Under the pieces are notes generated by a model. That model was not told the origin of the DNA. It did no database searches and worked only from the letters and a program-made list of their open reading frames with translations. Positions 7,792 to 15,600 of a stretch of DNA of 38,673 bases are shown here, piece after piece. Position 1 is the first letter of the stretch. Every line of letters starts with the position of its first letter. Origin of the DNA: a virus; IMG/VR virus record IMGVR_UViG_3300033141_003634, positions 1-38,673 of that record. One strand, given 5' to 3'. Position numbers and translations under genes: made by a program.

Positions 7792-8339
7792 GCCGATTGT
7801 TCGACTATCTGATCGACTTGTGCTGCCTGTGCCTGGCCGGCATCTGGCATCAGGCCGGCTGTTGCTGCTCGCCGACGCCCACGCCCTACTCGCCGACTCC
7901 GTACAGCCCCACACCCTACAGCCCGACACCGTATAGCCCGACACCGTATAGCCCGACGCCATACAGTCCTACTCCTTACAGTCCGACGCCGTATTCGCCT
8001 ACGCCTTATAGCCCGACGCCGTACAGCCCAACGCCGTATTCACCGACACCCTACAGCCCAACGCCCTACAGCCCCACGCCGTACAGTCCGACCGGTCCCT
8101 ACGACCCTTGCTGCCAGGCGACTTATCCGGTCAGCAACCATCAGGTTTGTTACAACGATGGGGACTGCGTTGACAGCGGTTTTCCGGACACGGTCGATGT
8201 TGCCTGCGCGTCGGATCCCGACTGCGCTGCCTGGACGGGCGACTGCACATATACGAAGGGAACCACGATGTACTGTTGGGAAAACAACTGCTACATCGAC
8301 TACATCTATTCCAGCAACGATTGCGCACCGCCATCATGA
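7782..8339 (+). CDS. Cys-rich surface protein with 14 PTPYS repeats
   Basis: The likely start is GTG at 7782, behind GGGGTGG and overlapping the previous gene by 10 bp, giving 185 residues; TTG 7788 is an alternative. An N-terminal hydrophobic Cys-rich stretch (residues ~8-30: LIDLCCLCLAGIW then GCCC) is followed by 14 perfect copies of Pro-Thr-Pro-Tyr-Ser (DNA 7878-8087). The C-terminal ~83 residues hold about ten Cys and aromatic residues, like a disulfide-knotted extracellular domain. The repeat is mucin-like: dense Ser/Thr/Tyr hydroxyls between prolines make an extended rod that is easily glycosylated. Its stop overlaps the start of a glycosyltransferase gene (ATGA), which suggests the rod is that enzyme's substrate. 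This last point is inference. Family unknown. Confidence 0.72.
   Translation: MHLSRLFDYLIDLCCLCLAGIWHQAGCCCSPTPTPYSPTPYSPTPYSPTPYSPTPYSPTPYSPTPYSPTPYSPTPYSPTPYSPTPYSPTPYSPTPYSPTPYSPTGPYDPCCQATYPVSNHQVCYNDGDCVDSGFPDTVDVACASDPDCAAWTGDCTYTKGTTMYCWENNCYIDYIYSSNDCAPPS
7878..8087 (+). repeat. 14 tandem 15-bp units encoding PTPYS
   Basis: Fourteen in-frame 15-bp units, each coding Pro-Thr-Pro-Tyr-Ser without a single amino-acid change. At DNA level the units differ at many third positions (CCG/CCC/CCA/CCT, ACG/ACA/ACT, TAC/TAT, AGC/AGT/TCG/TCA); only neighbouring units 4 and 5 are identical. The repeat is therefore old and kept for the protein rather than freshly expanded. Confidence 0.9.
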
Positions 8340-9640
8340 TCGAATGCCAGGACCGAATAATCGTCAGCGACACGCACATCCGCTGCAAGCGGATCGAGGC
8401 GATCACGGGCCAGACGCACTGGCTGGTGCCGACGGTCTGCGCCCGGTGCACGGACGAATGGATAGCACAAAAGGCCGCCGAATTGACTGCGTCCGTTCAG
8501 TCGGCGCGCGCCGCCTCGGCGGTGCCGCAGTTTTCGATGGTCCTGCCGTGCTGCGAGGAGGACCCCGCCGAGGTCGCCGCCACGATCCAAAGCGCCCGGC
8601 AGTTCGGGGCCGGCGAGGTGATACTGGTCGATGACGCCAGCGAAACCCAGCGCTACGACGATTGCGGCGCGGACGTGTTGATCCGCAACCGCGAACGTCT
8701 CGGCGTGGTCGGCAGCCGTGGCGTCGGCGCCCAGGCCGCCGGCAAGCCGGTCGTGGTCGTCTCCGACGCCCATTGCCGCTACACCGCGGGTCTGCCGTGG
8801 CTGGCCCACTATGCGTTGTCGGCCCGCGGACTGATCTGCGCGGCGGTCGCCTCGCTTGAGACCGGGCGCATACACGGCTTCGGCGCCAAGCTGCTGTACA
8901 AGCGGACCGACCCCAAGGTCGTCTGGAAATACGTGTCCCGGCCGCCGGCGGAACGTCTCTCACCGATCACGGGACTGATCGGCAGCGTGTACGCGATCAG
9001 GCGCGACGTGCTGAAGTTCATGGGCGGCTGGCCGCCGCTGGGCCTGTGGGGCTACTCCGAGTGCGCCATGGCCCTGCAGTGCCACGTAATGGGCGTGCCG
9101 ATGTACGTGGCCCGCGATGCGTTGATCTACCACCGCTATCGCAAGCGATTCCCGTTCAAGGTGCCGCACAAGGAGATTGAGTGCTCGGCCATCGTGGTCC
9201 ACAACCTGCTGTTCGAGCCGGCCACGCTGGAAAAGCAGAACCCGCGATTCCGCCGCAGGTATCCCAAGGCTTACCAGCGGGCGATGGAACTGTTGAAGCG
9301 GCCCCAGCTGCGGGCCTTCCGCGATCACGTGCAGGCCAATCGCGTCCGCAACGATCACGAGGTCTACCAGATCATCCGTCGCGGCGACTTCTCCGCCGAC
9401 GCCGAAAGGATCGAGCAATACGTTCAGCAGTGCCTGCGCTGCCGCTATTGCACCACCGAAAAGCTCGATCAGTCCGCCGAGGTCCCGGCCCTCGTCCGCG
9501 GGGCCGGCAACCTGATTCACGGTGTGCTGGGGCGGCTGGGCGTCAAGGCCCTGCGATGCACCAAGTGCGGTTGCTTCGTGCGGCTGAAGCGACCGCTGTT
9601 TCTCATGAGGGATTGCAAGCATTTCGAGGCCAAGCCATGA
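8336..9640 (+). CDS. GT2-type glycosyltransferase with zinc-binding ends
   Basis: A 434-residue protein; ATG 8336 overlaps the stop of the repeat-protein gene. Residues ~65-330 have the GT-A glycosyltransferase-2 pattern: FSMVLPCCEED (nucleotide-binding strand 1), EVILVDDASE (VDD at 98-100), VVVVSDAHCR (DAH at 144-146 in the place of the DXD metal site), and GSVYAIRRDVLKFMGGWPP with LWGYSECAMALQ, matching the acceptor-side segment of GalNAc-transferase-like enzymes. The N-terminus has Cys 4, 17, 35 and 38; the C-terminus (366-427) has CxxCxxC, then CxxCxC, then a single Cys, a likely zinc ribbon. It would move a sugar from a nucleotide-sugar to an acceptor. Its position in the virion block suggests it glycosylates the adjoining PTPYS protein, which is inference. 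Confidence 0.82.
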   Translation: MIECQDRIIVSDTHIRCKRIEAITGQTHWLVPTVCARCTDEWIAQKAAELTASVQSARAASAVPQFSMVLPCCEEDPAEVAATIQSARQFGAGEVILVDDASETQRYDDCGADVLIRNRERLGVVGSRGVGAQAAGKPVVVVSDAHCRYTAGLPWLAHYALSARGLICAAVASLETGRIHGFGAKLLYKRTDPKVVWKYVSRPPAERLSPITGLIGSVYAIRRDVLKFMGGWPPLGLWGYSECAMALQCHVMGVPMYVARDALIYHRYRKRFPFKVPHKEIECSAIVVHNLLFEPATLEKQNPRFRRRYPKAYQRAMELLKRPQLRAFRDHVQANRVRNDHEVYQIIRRGDFSADAERIEQYVQQCLRCRYCTTEKLDQSAEVPALVRGAGNLIHGVLGRLGVKALRCTKCGCFVRLKRPLFLMRDCKHFEAKP

Positions 9641-9906
9641 GCGCTGAGAAGACAAAGTTGCGAGACGAGATTCGCCGACGGCTGCTGGACTGCCAGGCTT
9701 GCCGCTGGTTCGTCGGCGTGCGGGCCGACCTGGATCGTGCGTTCGACGCGATGAACGGCGATGACATATGGCTGGTCGAGGACGTGGTCCAGCATGAGGG
9801 CTACACCATAGCCAGGTGCGACCGCTGCAGCAGCGTCAGGTCGTACTACCTGGTCCTGTTGGGGCGGATCAAGTGCCCCGGTTTTCAGATACGAAAGGAG
9901 CAGTGA
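9637..9906 (+). CDS. Small zinc-ribbon-like protein (89 aa)
   Basis: An 89-residue protein whose ATG overlaps the glycosyltransferase stop (ATGA at 9637-9640). Cys are spaced as CxxC (C19, C22), 38 residues, CxxC (C61, C64), 15 residues, then Cys79 followed by Pro-Gly-Phe. The C-terminus of the upstream glycosyltransferase has the same layout: CxxC, 35 residues, CxxC, exactly 15 residues, Cys. This suggests a shared, duplicated zinc-binding module. It could be a separate subunit that docks on the enzyme or on the virion. The function is unknown. Confidence 0.68.
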   Translation: MSAEKTKLRDEIRRRLLDCQACRWFVGVRADLDRAFDAMNGDDIWLVEDVVQHEGYTIARCDRCSSVRSYYLVLLGRIKCPGFQIRKEQ

Positions 9907-9908
9907 AG

Positions 9909-10688
9909 ATGAGTCTCGGCGATTTCTTTTCCGGTCGTTATCGCAGGCTGCCCGGTCCCGAACGGCTCCCGGACGAGTGGGCCGACTGGGCCGAGAATTG
10001 GATGCTGGACCTGCTGCGCGAGCCTGTGCGCTACCCGACCTTGCAGGTACCGCCCCTGTCGGCCCAGCAGCAGGCGGGCCTGAGCCTGCTGGACAAATAC
10101 GTCGCCGGCGAATTGTTCCAGGACCCTCGCACCAGCCCGTTCTACGAGGGCCTTCGCAGCGAGCTGGCCAGGGCCACCGAGGAGGGCGTCGGCGCACTGC
10201 GCCGGCGGGCGCAGGCCGCCGGCATGGCGCGTTCGACGCCGGCGATGCGGGCCGAGTCGCAGCTGCGTTCCACGATGGCCGAGAAGGGCACCAGTCTGCT
10301 GGGCAGGCTCTACGAGCAGGAACGGGCGTTGCACAGCCCGCTTTCGCGGCTGGGCGCGGCCTTCGGCTACGGCGGGTTACCACGAGAGGTCGAAAAAGAG
10401 CGCGCCGCGTCCGAGTACACCAAGCAGCTTCAAGATGTAGAGGCCCCGTACCGGTTGCAGGCCCCCCTGGCAGCCAAGGCCGCGACCATCCGGCCTTATT
10501 ACCAGCCGATGTACGTCCGCGAGCCGTCCGGTTTCGAGAAGGCGATGAACGTGGCGGGCACCGTGCTGACGCTGCTGGCCCACACGTTCCCCGGCCGCTT
10601 CGGACTGAAGGCTGAAACGCCAGACACTGGCGGCAACGTCGGCTTCAGCGCCGGTATCCCCGGGCTGCTCGGAATCAGTTACGGTTAA
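9909..10688 (+). CDS. Internal virion protein, probable (259 aa)
   Basis: A 259-residue protein; ATG 9909 follows AAAGGAG. Residues ~1-90 contain Trp-rich amphipathic segments and a Gln/Ala helix. Residues 90-150 (ARATEEGVGALRRRAQAAGM, TPAMRAESQLRS) are a long helical stretch of the type found in podovirus ejection proteins such as T7 gp14. A hydrophobic segment around 215-232 (AMNVAGTVLTLLAHTF) could enter a membrane, and a Gly-rich tail follows. It is the first of a series (259, 434 and 2,152 residues) that resembles the gp14/gp15/gp16 set of ejected internal proteins. The assignment rests on order and composition. Confidence 0.6.
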   Translation: MSLGDFFSGRYRRLPGPERLPDEWADWAENWMLDLLREPVRYPTLQVPPLSAQQQAGLSLLDKYVAGELFQDPRTSPFYEGLRSELARATEEGVGALRRRAQAAGMARSTPAMRAESQLRSTMAEKGTSLLGRLYEQERALHSPLSRLGAAFGYGGLPREVEKERAASEYTKQLQDVEAPYRLQAPLAAKAATIRPYYQPMYVREPSGFEKAMNVAGTVLTLLAHTFPGRFGLKAETPDTGGNVGFSAGIPGLLGISYG

Positions 10689-10700
10689 GGAGTCGATACG

Positions 10701-12005
10701 ATGGCGGTTTACAGATTCCCCAATCCTCTGCCCTTCGGCTACGTCGATGACACGACGGCCAACATCACGGCGCTGCAGCGGGCCGTGATGCCTATACTAC
10801 AGGCCCGACTTCAGGCCCAACGCGCCAGCGCCGCCGCCGCGCGGCCCAGGCCGCGTTTCAGGGGCGCTTTGGCGATACCGGGCCTCGGCGGCGTGTCGTT
10901 CGGCGGTGCGCCAGTGCCGATCGCCGGCGCTTCTGGAGTGGACCTGTTCACCAGGGCCTTTGAGAACTACACCAGGCAGCGTGACGACGAGCTTCTCAGC
11001 AAGCTGGTGGAGGCGAAGGACCGCGACGAGGTGGCCGCCATACTGCGCCAGCACGACGTTGAGGACAAGCCCCCGCTGGCCGTCAGGCTGGGACGTGCCC
11101 TGGGACTGCTGCCGGCCTCCGCGATCACGCCGCTGGAGCGGACAATCGGACAGTCGCTTATCTCAAGCAAGCTGAGGCCCAAGGAACTGAGACAGCGGAT
11201 GTTCGATTTGCTGACCGCCGAAGAGCAGAAGCGGGCCGCCGAAGCTGCGTACCTGCCGCAACCGCAGGGTCCCAAGACCACGGCCATGCCCTGGTGGTGG
11301 CAATACGCCTCACCCCAGGAGCAGGAAAGCTACCTGCAGATGCAAACCGGCCTGAAGGGCCGGCCCGGGGCAGTGCCGTTCGAGGCCCAGGGTATGCCCG
11401 CCGAGGATGTCAAGCGCTACAAGGAACGCCGACTGCTGGGCTTGACCGGACCGATGTACGAACTGCGCCGCACAAGGCCCAGCGACTACGAAACCGCCGT
11501 TCGCTACCAGCTGAATCTGGAAATGACGCCCGAAGAAAAAGCCCAGCAGCAGGTGCGTGAGGAACAGGCCGCGCGAGGCAGGCGAGCCGAAAAGCGTCAG
11601 CAGGAAGCGCACCAGTTGCGGATGCAAGAAGGCAAGCTGCGCCTGCAGCGAGAGAAACTGGAGGGCAGGGATCGGCAGGCCGGCCTGGACGACGATCCCG
11701 ACTACCAGGACATGAAGGCCGAATACGCCAGGCTCAATGACCTAAAGAAGCTGTACGACCCGGTCGACGACGAGCAGCAGTTAAAGCAGCTCGAGACGCG
11801 CAAGATCGAACTGAACAAGGCGATGATTAACCGGATCCGCGCCCTGGCCAAGGCAAGGGCCAAGCCGCCGCAGACGGCCCAGGCGGCGATCAACCAGATC
11901 ATCAAGTTGGGCAAGGCCAGCCTGGTGACCGTCGATCAATTGACCGAGCAAGCCAAGCGCAAAGTGAGGCAGTGGCTCAATGAACACCCGCAGTACCAGA
12001 AATAA
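10701..12005 (+). CDS. Internal virion protein, probable (434 aa)
   Basis: A 434-residue protein behind TAAGGAGTC. It is largely helical. The N-terminal third is Ala/Arg/Gly-rich; residues ~95-175 hold helices with DDELLSKLVEAKDRDEVAAI; and ~270-400 form a strongly charged coiled coil (Glu, Arg, Gln and Lys repeats). It lacks Cys and membrane segments. Between a 259-residue and a 2,152-residue protein of the same module, it is likely another component of the DNA-ejection core. The last 26 bp overlap the polysaccharide-deacetylase gene in another frame. No family is recognised. Confidence 0.58.
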   Translation: MAVYRFPNPLPFGYVDDTTANITALQRAVMPILQARLQAQRASAAAARPRPRFRGALAIPGLGGVSFGGAPVPIAGASGVDLFTRAFENYTRQRDDELLSKLVEAKDRDEVAAILRQHDVEDKPPLAVRLGRALGLLPASAITPLERTIGQSLISSKLRPKELRQRMFDLLTAEEQKRAAEAAYLPQPQGPKTTAMPWWWQYASPQEQESYLQMQTGLKGRPGAVPFEAQGMPAEDVKRYKERRLLGLTGPMYELRRTRPSDYETAVRYQLNLEMTPEEKAQQQVREEQAARGRRAEKRQQEAHQLRMQEGKLRLQREKLEGRDRQAGLDDDPDYQDMKAEYARLNDLKKLYDPVDDEQQLKQLETRKIELNKAMINRIRALAKARAKPPQTAQAAINQIIKLGKASLVTVDQLTEQAKRKVRQWLNEHPQYQK

Positions 12006-12621
12006 CCTGGAAATCCTGATGTTTCATGCCTTCGGCGACGCGAGCAAGGAAATGCTGAACGTCAGTGCCGAGCGTTTCCGCAGCGTCTTGATTGAGCGCC
12101 TTGAACAGCGCCGGCCTATCAGCCTGGCTACCTTCGCGTGGTGGCGACGCGAGGGCGGCCCGCTGGATCAGGACTACTTCGCGGTGACCATCGACGATGG
12201 CTACGAATCGGCGTTCACCGTAGCCCTGCCGATCCTGCTCGAATTGCAGGTGCCCGCCACGTTCTACGTGGTGCCAGGATGGATCGGCAAGCCGCCCTAC
12301 ATGAACTGGCGGCAGGTGCGCGCGATCAGCTACACCGAGCAGCCCGCGCTGACGGTCGGCTGCCACGGGTTGGACCATACCGAACTACGGGCGGGCGTGT
12401 CTCTGGACGAGCAAATCGGCTGTGCTTTGGCCGAGTTGAGGATTAACGGGCTGTGCGCCCGTCATTTCGCCTATCCGCGCGGAGTGTACACGGCCCAGGC
12501 CGTCCAGTACCTGCGCGATCGTGACATCGACACTGCCGTGACCACGCGCCGAGGGGTCAATGACCTGGCCGACGATCCGCTGCTGCTGCGCAGGAGGCCG
12601 ATCATGGAGCATCGCAAGTGA
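11980..12621 (+). CDS. Polysaccharide deacetylase (NodB/CE4 family)
   Basis: A 213-residue protein with the NodB-homology motifs in order: FAVTIDDGYESA (residues 67-78, metal/catalytic D72-D73), GCHGLDHTEL (127-136, the H-x3-H metal ligands H129 and H133), and FAYPRGVY (163-170, the substrate-side motif). CE4 enzymes remove N- or O-acetyl groups from chitin, peptidoglycan or capsular/exopolysaccharide sugars. The ATG at 11980 overlaps the previous gene by 26 bp, and its stop overlaps the next gene's GTG, so it belongs to the virion transcript. No signal peptide is visible. It might modify surface glycan during entry as a virion part, or act on the host envelope at lysis. Both are inference. 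Confidence 0.82.
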   Translation: MNTRSTRNNLEILMFHAFGDASKEMLNVSAERFRSVLIERLEQRRPISLATFAWWRREGGPLDQDYFAVTIDDGYESAFTVALPILLELQVPATFYVVPGWIGKPPYMNWRQVRAISYTEQPALTVGCHGLDHTELRAGVSLDEQIGCALAELRINGLCARHFAYPRGVYTAQAVQYLRDRDIDTAVTTRRGVNDLADDPLLLRRRPIMEHRK

Positions 12622-15600
12622 CCACAGCCCTTGAATTACTACAATCCGAGGAGCAACGCGACACCGAATCGCCGAACCTGCCTGGGCCTCGCCTGTCTGC
12701 CCGACAGGCAGGCACGCAGACAGGGGGCGTCTCGGCGCTGGATGATTTTCTCACTTGGCGGAAGGCCAGGGACCGCGCGATCACCCAGCGGTATCACGCG
12801 GTGATGAACTGGCCCCGGCAGCTTGCCCAGCAGCAGGCCGAGTTGTTCGCCCCGCCCCCGGTCGAGCCATCCTCAATCAAGCCGCCGCCCGTTGAGCCGC
12901 CCATAGCGGCCCTTGAACAATACCTCGCCGAGCAGCCGGTCGTCCTGCCCGAAAGCACTACGCCGCTGCCGCAACCGCAGCGACCGCTGACGCACCAGGA
13001 GAAGGTCGCATCCTATTATCAAGGTCTGAAGGAAGCGTCGCCCATCAAGCGGCGCATTCTCAAGACCATCGCCGTGGCGTCGAACCTGTTCGGCGTGCCG
13101 GAGTTCCTCAGCCGAATCGGTCTGCATCCGGGCGAGATTTTCGCCTCGGCGGCCAAGGACGAGGACCTGATGGGCGAGTTTTCGGCGTTCATGGAGGCCC
13201 GCCGGCAATTCAACCGAGAACAGGGCATCGGCGAGCGCGTTTGGGACCTGCCATCCGAGATTGGCCGGACCTTGCTGGAGTATGCGATCCTCTCACCCAT
13301 CGCGGCAGGCAGGTACTTATCGCAGGCCAGGCACGCCCCCAAGCTGGTCAAGGCCGTGCGTTCAGCCAAGGAAACCGCCAAGCTGTTCGCGCTGCATGAA
13401 GCCGTCCAAGCGCCGCGGGCTGGCGAGACTGCCATCGAGAGGGGCAAGAGCATCCTTCAGTCCGCCGGTTTCGGTGCCGCCGTCGGCGCTGCCGGGCCGC
13501 TGCCCACGAAAATCCGCGCCCCGTCGGTAGTGGCGGGAGGAACGGCAGCTGCCTATGCGACCTCCGGCGGAGACCTGGACTCCACGTTGGACACCTTCGT
13601 AATGCTGACGGCCTTCGAGGGCCTTGGCCTCGCCCGCGAGGCGCGGCAGTGGCTGCGCGGTAAGCTAGCCGGTCGGGCGATCACGCCTTCGCAGGTCAAG
13701 GCCACCGTACAGGAAGCCGAGAACGACGCCGTCAAGATCAGGCGCTATATGCGCAAGCACGGGAGGCTGCCGGATTGGGCGGTGCGCAAGTACAACGTAC
13801 CGATCAGTCGCCGCCCCGAAACGCCGCCAAAGGCCCGCCCCCAGCCGGCGGCCAAGCCGGCAGAGAAGCCCCCGCAGGCTCCGCAGGAAGGCCCGCTTCT
13901 GGTACCGAAGCCCAAGCCCCGCGCCAAGCCGGCACCGAAACCACAGCCACGGTCCGGGCCTTTGGTCACACCGCCGCCACAGCCGGCCAAGGAGGCCGAG
14001 GCCGAGCGTAGACTCGGCGACCTGAAGCACCTCGACCCAGACGAGATCAGAGTTTATCGCGTCGAGGTCGAGGAGGCCCCCACACTGGAGGCGGCCCGCC
14101 GCATTCTCGAAGAGGCCGAAAGGCTGAACGCCCGGATAGGGGAGGCTAAGGCCGCGAAGGCTAGCGAGCAACCCGCCGAACAACCGGCCCGTCCGCCAGC
14201 CAAACCGGCAGAGACGCCGCCCGCGCCGCTCAAACCGGCGCAGAGAGTGCCGCGACCGGTCACTTCGCCTCCCGCTGAGGCCAAGGCAATCGAGCCAGTC
14301 AAGCCGCCGTCAACGCCGTCGGCGGCGACGGCCGGGATGAGCGAGGAGGCGCTGATCGACGAGGGCCGCCGGGCCGTGCCCGGCATCCGTTTCCATCATG
14401 CCGCGGAGGCCGGCAGGCTGACGCGGAGGCTGACGCAAGGACAGATCACACAGGAACAGTTCGACCAGCAGGTTGCGCGGTGGGCGGCTCAGGGACTGAT
14501 CGCCAGGAAAGTCGCTGCCGGGAGGCCGGCCCAACTGCGGACGCCCAGCGGCTCGCACGCCGTGCGTTATGCTATCGTCGAGGCCGGTGACCTAGTGCCG
14601 TCGCATGACCCGCTGTCCTTCGCACGTGACTCGCGCTATCCGGCCGGCGTGCAGGAGCGGCTCTACCATAACAGCGGTGCCGAGCGGATGAAGGTCATCC
14701 AGCAGGCCAACCAGTTCGACCCCGGCTTCCTGCTGGCCGACGTACCTACGGCCACCGACGGGCCGCCGATCGTCGATTCCAGCGGCGTAGTGCTCAGCGG
14801 CAACGGCAGGACGATGACGCTCAAGCGCGTTTATGCCAGGAGCGCGCCCGCGGCCCGGGCCTACCTCAAGGCGCTGAGGGAGAAGGCCGAGTCGTTCGGC
14901 CTCGATCCGCGCGCGATAGACGACTTTCAGATGCCGGTGCTGGTCCGCCGCGTCGAGGACGACCTGACGGTCGAGCAGATGCGCAGACTGGCCAGCGAGT
15001 GCAACCAGGTCTTCACGCAGGCGATGGACCCGATAGCCGACGCCATCAGCCGGGCCAAGAGGGTCAGCACGGACACGCTTGAGCACGTGGGCGAGAGGCT
15101 CACCCGGACGGCTTCGACCGTCAGAGAGATGCTCGGCAGCCCGCCGGCGGCGAGGGACATAATCAACCGCCTGCAGAAGGACGGCGCCGTCACGGCCAGG
15201 GAGCTGGAGCGGTTCATCGACCCGCGCACGGACCTGCTCAGCGAGGAGGGCAAGCTGCTGATCGAGCGGATACTGCTCGGCTCCGTCATCGACGATCCCG
15301 ACCTCATGCGGACCGTCCCCAGGTCGATCACGCAGAAGCTGGAGCGTTCGCTGGCGGAGCTGGCCAGGATTCGCGCGCGTCCCGAATGGGACATCAGCAA
15401 GGACCTGCGGGACGCGCTGACGGCCTACGCCGACTGGGACCGCACAAGGCAGACGCTGAACGATTATCTGTCGCAGATGGACATGTTCGGCTCGGTGCCG
15501 GCCAAGACCAACCCGAAGGCCACCGCGCTGCTGCAGTTCCTGGAGAGGTCCAAGCCCACGGAGGTCAAGAAGGCATTCGCACGCTACGCACAGGAGGCCA

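Noticed and set aside
7878-8087. CRISPR-like or satellite repeat
   Set aside because: The 15-bp units are contiguous without spacers, in frame and vary synonymously; they are protein-coding repeats.
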